Assembly (NCBI GenBank): GCA_030430975.1
Contig: JAUIKB010000485.1
Span: forward strand, 1-5,240
Direction of reading: 5' to 3'
Source of the DNA: Polyangia bacterium
Lineage (GTDB): Bacteria > Myxococcota_A > Polyangia > Polyangiales > Polyangiaceae
Length of the DNA: 5,240 nt
The position numbers were made by a program, and so were the translations under genes. Each line of letters begins with the position of its first letter. Positions within the stretch are counted from its first letter, which is position 1. Of the stretch, positions 1 to 4,584 are shown piece after piece. Under the pieces are notes generated by a model. That model made no database searches. It had not been told where the DNA came from and saw nothing but the letters and a program-made list of their open reading frames with translations.

Positions 1-36
1 GACGTCGGGTTCCGCTGCGCACACGACGTCGAGTGA
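1..36 (+). CDS. 3' end of an upstream gene, possibly formylglycine-generating-enzyme (FGE/SUMF1) family
   Basis: Frame 1 is open from the window edge and ends at TGA 34-36, giving the tail DVGFRCAHDVE. A closing 'GFRCA' a few residues before the stop is typical of FGE-sulfatase/SUMF1-type domains, which end on a conserved Gly-Phe-Arg-Cys strand; these proteins are abundant in myxobacteria, often as secreted or regulatory proteins rather than true formylglycine-generating enzymes. Only 11 residues are visible, so the family call rests on this short motif and the function cannot be judged. The gene is co-directional with cinA, whose ATG lies 40 bp downstream, so read-through into cinA is possible. 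Confidence 0.5.
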   Translation, partial: DVGFRCAHDVE

Positions 37-41
37 CGGAG

Positions 42-70
42 GCGACAGATCGCCCTTGCGGCACTATAAG
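42..70 (+). promoter_or_regulatory. Candidate sigma-70-type promoter for cinA, starting transcription at or near its ATG
   Basis: GCGACA at 42-47 matches four of six bases of the -35 consensus, and TATAAG at 65-70 matches five of six of the -10 consensus, with a 17-bp spacer. The predicted start of transcription is about position 77, the A of the chosen cinA ATG, so the mRNA would be leaderless. AT-rich TATAAG is rare in this GC-rich sequence, which adds some weight. A GGAGG at 38-42 lies too far from the ATG (34 nt) to serve it, and is 13 nt from the alternative TTG at 56. The call is by eye only. Confidence 0.4.
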
Positions 71-76
71 ACCGGC

Positions 77-1306
77 ATGTTGGTCTCTGTTCTCTCGATC
101 GGCACCGAGCTCATGCGCGGTGAAATCGTCAATACCAACGCGACGTGGCTGTGCCAGCAACTCACCGAGCTGGGCGCGACCGTCGATCGGGTGGAGACCG
201 TCGCCGACGATCCCGCGGCGATCGCCGCGACGTTGAAGCGCCTGGCGCAGACGAGCAACGCCATCGTCAGCACCGGAGGGCTGGGCCCCACCAGCGACGA
301 TCTCACGGCGGACGCGGTGGCGGAACTGCTCGCGGTGGAACTGGTCACGGACAAGGATTCGCTCCGCCGAATCCGCGAACGTCTGGAGCGGCGCGGACGA
401 CCGCTGTCACCGTCCAACGCCAAACAAGCCGACCTGCCCGCCGGGGCAACCGCGCTGGTCAACGAGAAGGGCACGGCGCCGGGCTTCTCGGTGCGCATCG
501 GCGAAGCCGTCGGCTACTTCCTGCAGGGTGTGCCCCGCGAAATGAAGGCGATCTTCGAGCGCGATGTGGCGCCGGCCGTGACGCCCGCCGGCTCGACCCG
601 CGGCTATCAGGTGCACTTACGGACTTTTGGCCTACCCGAATCGGTCGTCGGCGACCGGCTGGAAGACATCGAACACGAGTTCGACGTGGTGCTCGGCTTC
701 CGCGCGCGGGTTCCAGAAGTCGAGGTCAAGCTCCACGCTCTGGGCGACTCCTTCGACGAAGCGAAGGGGCGCGCTCAGGCGGCTGGCCAGGAGGTTCGTC
801 GACGGCTCGGCGACGATATCGTGTATGGCGAAGGCACCCTCCGTCTGCCAGACGTGGTCGGCGACCTGCTCAAGTCGAAGAACCTGAGCATTGCGGTGGC
901 GGAATCGTGCACAGGCGGCCTGGTGAACCAGCTGCTCACCGCCCGTGCGGGCGCCAGCGCGTTCTACAAAGGCGGCGCTGTGACCTATAGCAACGGCGCG
1001 AAGATGCACGTCCTCGGGGTCGACCGGGTATTGCTCGAGCGCCACGGCGCCGTCAGCGCACAGGTTGCTCGCGCGATGGCGGAGGGCGTGCGCGAGCGAT
1101 TCCGCTCGTCGGTGTCGGTCGCCTTCACCGGCATCGCCGGACCGACCGGGGGCACGGCTGACAAGCCGGTCGGACTGGTGCACTACGCCGTCGCCACCCC
1201 AGACAATGTCGTTTGCGAGCACCACGTGTTCCACGGAGACCGCGCGCAGGTACAGCTGCGCGCGGCGTTTACTGGACTCGCGCTTGTACGCCGCCTGATC
1301 CGCTAG
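77..1306 (+). CDS. cinA: CinA: competence/damage-inducible protein A, MoaB-like domain plus NMN amidohydrolase domain
   Basis: A complete 409-residue protein of the usual length for two-domain CinA. The N-terminal MoaB/Mog-like domain (about residues 1-170) carries GTEL (9-12), EIVNTN (16-21), TGGLGPTSDDLT (66-77), NEKGTAPGF (129-137) and GVPREM (151-156). The C-terminal CinA/PncC domain (about 255-405) carries AESCTGG (275-281), FYKGGAVTYSNGAK (296-309) and TGIAGPTGG (351-359) followed by KPVG. In characterised relatives the C-terminal domain deamidates nicotinamide mononucleotide to nicotinate mononucleotide (pyridine nucleotide salvage), and the N-terminal domain acts as an ADP-ribose pyrophosphatase; the protein is cytoplasmic. 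No key motif is missing. ATG 77 was chosen because MLVSVLSIGTEL aligns with the normal family N-terminus. The only other in-frame start is TTG 56, which would add seven residues. The stop overlaps that of the convergent DUF2330 gene. Confidence 0.96.
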   Translation: MLVSVLSIGTELMRGEIVNTNATWLCQQLTELGATVDRVETVADDPAAIAATLKRLAQTSNAIVSTGGLGPTSDDLTADAVAELLAVELVTDKDSLRRIRERLERRGRPLSPSNAKQADLPAGATALVNEKGTAPGFSVRIGEAVGYFLQGVPREMKAIFERDVAPAVTPAGSTRGYQVHLRTFGLPESVVGDRLEDIEHEFDVVLGFRARVPEVEVKLHALGDSFDEAKGRAQAAGQEVRRRLGDDIVYGEGTLRLPDVVGDLLKSKNLSIAVAESCTGGLVNQLLTARAGASAFYKGGAVTYSNGAKMHVLGVDRVLLERHGAVSAQVARAMAEGVRERFRSSVSVAFTGIAGPTGGTADKPVGLVHYAVATPDNVVCEHHVFHGDRAQVQLRAAFTGLALVRRLIR

Positions 1307-1309
1307 CGG
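1300..1309. other. Palindrome CCGCTAGCGG holding the overlapping stop codons of two convergent genes
   Basis: The cinA stop is TAG at 1304-1306 on the plus strand. The DUF2330 stop is TAG at 1305-1303 on the minus strand. Both are read from the self-complementary CTAG at 1303-1306, at the centre of a perfect 10-bp palindrome. A second 10-bp palindrome, TCGGCGCCGA, lies at 1315-1324, and GCCGCC (1290-1295) can pair with GGCGGC (1308-1313). No T-run follows on either strand, so this is not a canonical intrinsic terminator. With no spacer between the genes, each transcript must end inside the other gene or run antisense to it. Confidence 0.85.
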
Positions 1310-3093
1310 CGGCTTCGGCGCCGAGCGAACGCTCCCGCCAAGCCGAGCGCGGTCAGCAGCAGTCCGCCGGTCCGGGTCGGGTTATCGCCCGGTGCCGCAC
1401 AGCCGCAGCCGCTCGAAGACGTCGCCGCGTCCGGATCGGCGCCAGCACCTCCCGATGAGTTCGCGCCTCCGGTTCCGCTGTTCGTGCCGCCCGTGCCGTT
1501 GCCTGCGGTGTCCGGCCAGTTGAGCGCCTTGTTGTGAGCGGTGACCTGATCCCGAATATCGTCGCGGTTATCGACCAAGATGACCGACTTCGCCTCGCCT
1601 TCTTGGTACTCCTCGATGACTTCGGCGAGCGGCATCTTCTCGAACTCAGGCCACTGCTGCGGCGACTTGAGCGCTACTTCCTCACCATCCGGCACGCTGT
1701 AGACGTCGTTGCCGTCGCACAGAATTCGCCTCGTGGCGATCCGGCGCCGCGACACGTCGTCCAAACCCTTGTGCTGATGGAACATCGGATCGAGGGTCAT
1801 CTCGACCGGCGACATCGTCGTATACATCCGCGTTAGGTAGTCGAACTGATCGAACAACGCGTCCGCCTTTTTCGCTGGCTGGACGATGCGCTCGTCGAAG
1901 TCCGCCGCGAACTGCTGCGCGTCCCACGCCATCGTGTCGATCTGATCGGAGTAGCAGCTAAGACAGCTGTAGAACTCGCCTTCGGAGACCCCCGCCGGGC
2001 GCGGCAGGTACTCATTCAAGATCGGCTTCAATAATGGATGGAAATAGTCGCAGTCGAAGTTGCCATAGCAGGCCATCAGATTCACCGCCTGAAGCTCGTC
2101 GACGACGAGGGTCGGATCGATATCGTTCAGCTTCGCCGTCGCCCACACCGGGCGGTAAAACCCGCCGCGACTCACGACACTGTTCGTGCCGGCATACTCG
2201 GTAACGAACGCCTGGCCATTGGCGACCTTAGAGTCGACCGCACGCGCCACCAGCTCGTTGTAGTTCGAGCCCTGATTGGGCCAGTCCAGCTTGAAAGGAT
2301 TGAGCCGCACGTGCTTGTAGTTGGTCGGGACGAAGCGGTCCGTGCCGAGGAAAAATGTGCGAATCCCCATGTCTTCGACCGCCGCGACGCGGGTCAGCTT
2401 GATCGGAACGCAGGGCTCATCGCCTTTGTACCGAACGACGATCGGATGGATCTCTTCGACACCCGCGCCGCCCCTTAGTTTCAGCGCGACAAATACGTGA
2501 TTCTTTTCAACGTACTCTTGGAGGATGTCCGGCGCGGTATCGACACTCTGATAGCCGTTGTTGTCTAGCCAGTCGACGACCTCCTGTGCCGTGCCGCCCT
2601 GTAACGCAACGACCTCAAACGCGCCGACCGACTCCTGGAATACGATGTCGGGCCCGCCGCCGCTGCTGCTGCCGGCGGAACCTCCGTTACCCGCGTTGGA
2701 GCCGCCACCCGCGCCCGCAAAGCCGCCAGCTCCGAACCCGGGGGAACTCGGATCGCCGCACACGTCCCGACTCGTGTTGAAGCCGTAGCTCGGCACCGTC
2801 CCCTGCAGCAGCTGATCGAACAGCAGCTGCGAGCCGACCGTGACGGTCGGTATTGCCGGGACCGGCACGACCCAGGCGAACTTTTCGGCCTCACCCTGGT
2901 ATTGAATCTGGATGTGAGCCTCGACGTTCTCGCCGTCGAGCACGAACAGGATGTTCTCGCCGGTCTGGTCCACGGGCATCGCCTGTGGCCCGCTGTCGCA
3001 GAACGTGCCTCCACAGGCGTGGGCGCTATCGGCCACCGTTGCGGCCAGAGCCAAGCTGCCGACCAGCCCAGCGGTTTTCAAGATTCGGGACAT
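1303..3093 (-). CDS. Secreted DUF2330 protein with a MYXO-CTERM surface-sorting tail
   Basis: This 596-residue exported protein starts with a signal peptide (MSRILKTAGLVGSLALAATV, then ADSAHA, cleavage likely before C27). The DUF2330 domain begins at ACGGTFC (26-32) and includes FAWVVPVPA (72-80), typical of the family. A Gly/Ser/Ala-rich stretch at about 118-148 interrupts the domain; two Cys pairs follow, C342/C348 and C377-x2-C380. After a second Gly/Ser/Thr linker (about 529-562) comes a MYXO-CTERM tail: GCGCAAPGDN (562-571), a hydrophobic helix (about 576-590) and RRRSRR. In Myxococcota such tails are processed by the intramembrane protease myxosortase, giving a surface-anchored product. 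DUF2330 has no known biochemical role. ATG 3093 is preferred over the in-frame GTG 3111 because a good Shine-Dalgarno lies just before it and the signal peptide then starts normally. A sigma-54-type promoter lies upstream. The signal cleavage site has His at -2, so it is a poor lipobox. Confidence 0.93.
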   Translation of the reverse strand: MSRILKTAGLVGSLALAATVADSAHACGGTFCDSGPQAMPVDQTGENILFVLDGENVEAHIQIQYQGEAEKFAWVVPVPAIPTVTVGSQLLFDQLLQGTVPSYGFNTSRDVCGDPSSPGFGAGGFAGAGGGSNAGNGGSAGSSSGGGPDIVFQESVGAFEVVALQGGTAQEVVDWLDNNGYQSVDTAPDILQEYVEKNHVFVALKLRGGAGVEEIHPIVVRYKGDEPCVPIKLTRVAAVEDMGIRTFFLGTDRFVPTNYKHVRLNPFKLDWPNQGSNYNELVARAVDSKVANGQAFVTEYAGTNSVVSRGGFYRPVWATAKLNDIDPTLVVDELQAVNLMACYGNFDCDYFHPLLKPILNEYLPRPAGVSEGEFYSCLSCYSDQIDTMAWDAQQFAADFDERIVQPAKKADALFDQFDYLTRMYTTMSPVEMTLDPMFHQHKGLDDVSRRRIATRRILCDGNDVYSVPDGEEVALKSPQQWPEFEKMPLAEVIEEYQEGEAKSVILVDNRDDIRDQVTAHNKALNWPDTAGNGTGGTNSGTGGANSSGGAGADPDAATSSSGCGCAAPGDNPTRTGGLLLTALGLAGAFARRRSRR

Positions 3094-3095
3094 GC

Positions 3096-3105
3096 TCACC
3101 TCTCC
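3096..3105 (-). promoter_or_regulatory. Ribosome binding site deciding the DUF2330 start
   Basis: Read on the minus strand, GGAG at 3105-3102 runs into GAGGTGA (3102-3096), a seven-base match to the extended anti-Shine-Dalgarno complement, two bases before ATG 3093 and with its GAGG core about 5 nt away. An upstream GTG at 3111 would place this site inside the coding sequence, so ATG 3093 is the likely start. Confidence 0.75.
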
Positions 3106-3138
3106 GTGCACGGCGACGAACGCCGACCGTCTCCTTGA

Positions 3139-3154
3139 TGCACCAACTGTGCCA
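3139..3154 (-). promoter_or_regulatory. Sigma-54 (-24/-12) promoter candidate for the DUF2330 gene
   Basis: The minus strand reads TGGCACAGTTGGTGCA from 3154 to 3139. Against the consensus TGGCACG-N4-TTGCA the -24 block TGGCAC is perfect and the -12 GC (3141-3140) falls at the correct distance; the mismatches are A for G after the first block and G for T at the start of the -12 block. The predicted transcription start is near 3128, giving a 35-nt leader with a good ribosome binding site. Such promoters need an AAA+ enhancer-binding activator, so regulated rather than constitutive expression is inferred. Confidence 0.55.
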
Positions 3155-3182
3155 GCTCAGCTCGACGGTTTAGCGCTATTTC

Positions 3183-3222
3183 GGGCGGATCGGCGCGCCA
3201 ATGTGTGCCACGCCGACCGCCC
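3183..3222 (-). terminator. Long stem-loop downstream of the cysteine-rich lipoprotein gene; possible terminator without a T-run
   Basis: GGGCGG (3183-3188) and TCGGCG (3190-3195) pair with CGCCGA (3211-3216) and CCGCCC (3217-3222), giving a 12-bp GC-rich stem broken only by one bulged base (A3189). The loop (3196-3210) contains TGTGCCA. On the transcribed minus strand the hairpin begins 26 nt after the lipoprotein stop and is followed by CGAAATAGC, not a run of T. It could end the lipoprotein transcript with help, protect its 3' end, or be an operator upstream of the DUF2330 promoter. The structure itself is certain; the role is inferred. Confidence 0.45.
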
Positions 3223-3248
3223 TCCCGACCAGCTTACCGATCGCTGCG

Positions 3249-4451
3249 TCACAGATGCATCCAGCGACAGATGTCGGGACCGGCGGGTCGGCAGATGCCG
3301 CCGACGCATTCAGAGGACGCCCCGCAGGCGTCCAGAATACACGGCTCCCCGTCGGCTGGAGCCGCGCGACACGAGCCGCGAGGGCAGAATCCGCTCGCGC
3401 ACTGAGCGACCGACGTACACGGCTCGCCGTCAGCAAGTTTTTCCACACAGATGTCGTCAACGCAGCGCAGCCCGGCCTGACAGCGACTGGTCGATTCGCA
3501 ATCGTCGCCCGCCTCTCCGAACGCTTGGCAGCGGCCGTCTCGATTACAGAACGCTCCATCGCTACAAGGCGCGGCGCCATCGCAGACGCCCCCTACACTC
3601 ACGGGCCTAACGCACTCACCGCCCCAGCACTCCAGTTCACCCGCGCATTCGCGCCCGCATCGGTCCCCAACGCCGCTGGGCAAACTGTCAGCGCAACGGT
3701 CCTGAACGCATAGCTGTGAAGCACACACGCGGCCGGATACGCACGCGTCACCCTTCGACTTGAGCCGCTGGCAGGTACCCCCATCGCAGAATAGACCGCG
3801 TCCCCCGCAGTTCTCCACGCCGCTACACGCAAAGCCGACCTGCCACGCCGCACATGTGCCCTGAACACAGGAGTAGCCGGGCTGGCAGCTGGCGGTGCAC
3901 GACTGACCTGATCCCGGTGCTCGCGCGCAGCGGTCGACCGAGCAATCGAAGCCTATGGCGCATCCGAGCTCACAGGATTCGCCACCAACCGCGCCTGTTT
4001 GATCGCACGCCGGCGTGCACACGGCGTTCAGGCACAACAGGCCCTGACCGCACGTGCTGGTTTGATCGTCGTACGCGAAACAACGCTGACCAGCTCGTCG
4101 CTCGCCGTAGAACACGTTACAGTGCTGTGTGCATGGGTGAATCGCGCCCGAGTTTGCGTTGCAAGCAACCCGCCGCATCCAGCTCTGCCGCTGATCCACA
4201 CAGCCCGCGTCGAACGTTAGCTCCTCACGATCGGCGAACTTCACGCGCGCTTCCCAGCGCTCCATCTCGGTCGCGACGCACTCGACTGCCTCGCCCCCGG
4301 AACCGCAGCATTCGGCGCGGGCGCCGCACAGCTGTTCGGCAAGCGGTCGAAACTGCTCAGCGCTTTGCGGTGATTCGCAGCCCGTCGCCATCGCCGCCAA
4401 CCCGAATAGACCCGTGATCGCGACTGCGCGCCTGCTTGCATTCCAGAACAT
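3249..4451 (-). CDS. Cysteine-rich lipoprotein with ten tandem four-cysteine modules
   Basis: I do not recognise a named function. The 400-residue product has a lipoprotein signal: MFWNASRR, a hydrophobic stretch, then lipobox A22-T23-G24-C25. A domain with eight Cys (C42 to C111) follows. Residues 124-387 form ten modules, each opening with G-x-x-C and carrying four Cys, roughly C-x3-9-C-x4-6-C-x4-5-C; first cysteines are 124, 160, 185, 209, 237, 265, 290, 318, 345 and 371. The protein has 51 Cys (about 13%), so it is almost certainly exported and disulfide-bonded. Similar EGF-, EB- or Dickkopf-like cysteine-rich proteins are common in myxobacteria as presumed surface or adhesive proteins. 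Glu at +2 of the lipidated Cys is compatible with outer-membrane sorting. C149 and C395 lie outside the modules. ATG 4451 is the only start that leaves a signal peptide; it has no Shine-Dalgarno and lies close to a sigma-54-type promoter. Confidence 0.9.
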   Translation of the reverse strand: MFWNASRRAVAITGLFGLAAMATGCESPQSAEQFRPLAEQLCGARAECCGSGGEAVECVATEMERWEARVKFADREELTFDAGCVDQRQSWMRRVACNANSGAIHPCTQHCNVFYGERRAGQRCFAYDDQTSTCGQGLLCLNAVCTPACDQTGAVGGESCELGCAIGFDCSVDRCARAPGSGQSCTASCQPGYSCVQGTCAAWQVGFACSGVENCGGRGLFCDGGTCQRLKSKGDACVSGRVCASQLCVQDRCADSLPSGVGDRCGRECAGELECWGGECVRPVSVGGVCDGAAPCSDGAFCNRDGRCQAFGEAGDDCESTSRCQAGLRCVDDICVEKLADGEPCTSVAQCASGFCPRGSCRAAPADGEPCILDACGASSECVGGICRPAGPDICRWMHL

Positions 4452-4465
4452 AAGGACTGGTCACA

Positions 4466-4481
4466 CGCAAGCACTGTGCCA
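4466..4481 (-). promoter_or_regulatory. Sigma-54 (-24/-12) promoter candidate for the cysteine-rich lipoprotein gene
   Basis: The minus strand reads TGGCACAGTGCTTGCG from 4481 to 4466. TGGCAC and TTGC are both perfect matches and have the exact consensus spacing, with the -24 GG at 4480-4479 and the -12 GC at 4468-4467. Transcription is predicted to start near 4455, only about four bases before ATG 4451, so the message would be practically leaderless. This agrees with the absence of a Shine-Dalgarno sequence. It shares the nine bases TGGCACAGT with the promoter before the DUF2330 gene. Confidence 0.62.
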
Positions 4482-4539
4482 CGTGGACTCCTAGCGATTT
4501 CCCGGCGACTGCAGCCGAGACGCCTGAAACGCCGACACC

Positions 4540-4571
4540 GTGGCACACGTTCAATGCCGAAGGTGTGCCAC
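4540..4571. repeat. Inverted repeat GTGGCACAC / GTGTGCCAC between clpB and the lipoprotein gene
   Basis: Perfect 9-bp arms at 4540-4548 and 4563-4571 are separated by 14 bp. The repeat starts 13 bp past the clpB stop on the minus strand, so it could be the clpB transcript's 3' hairpin, but no T-run follows. The right arm read on the minus strand, TGGCACACCTTCGGCA (4570-4555), also has a perfect -24 block and a correctly spaced GC, so it may be a second, weaker sigma-54 promoter or a decoy site upstream of the lipoprotein promoter. An operator for a dimeric regulator is a third option. The repeat is certain; its role is not. Confidence 0.6.
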
Positions 4572-4584
4572 CGCGGTCCCGCTT

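Noticed and set aside
56..76. TTG 56 as the cinA start, with GGAGG at 38-42
   Set aside because: The 13-nt spacing is long and the extra seven residues are not part of the usual CinA N-terminus; kept only as an alternative.
632..1234. 200-codon minus-strand open frame opposite cinA
   Set aside because: cinA on the plus strand carries all family motifs without a break; the antisense frame has none.
2038..2478. 146-codon plus-strand open frame with fairly protein-like composition
   Set aside because: It lies fully inside the DUF2330 gene; the natural-looking composition comes from reading complementary codons of a real gene. No recognisable family.
3013..3093. DUF2330 N-terminus as a lipoprotein signal (cysteine right after AHA)
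   Set aside because: His at -2 is not tolerated in a normal lipobox; ordinary signal peptidase cleavage with C-terminal MYXO-CTERM anchoring fits better.
3094..3111. GTG 3111 as an upstream start of the DUF2330 gene, adding six residues
   Set aside because: It would put the good Shine-Dalgarno inside the coding sequence and add MHGEVS before a normal signal peptide.
3195..3210. Minus-strand TGGCACACATTGGCGC as a further sigma-54 promoter before the DUF2330 gene
   Set aside because: The GC dinucleotides are one base off the required spacing on either side, and the sequence is part of the hairpin.
3201..3713. 170-codon open frame on the plus strand opposite the cysteine-rich lipoprotein gene
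   Set aside because: It is a GC-rich antisense shadow. The minus-strand frame has a lipoprotein signal and regular cysteine modules, while this frame shows no domain and no ribosome binding site that I can see.
3249..4451. Regular cysteine blocks as a nucleotide-level tandem repeat or CRISPR-like array
   Set aside because: The regularity is in the protein, not the DNA: units vary in length and sequence, and there are no identical repeats or spacers.
4541..4557. Plus-strand TGGCACACGTTCAATGC as a rightward sigma-54 promoter
   Set aside because: The downstream GC is two bases too far for -24/-12 spacing and the promoter would fire antisense into clpB.
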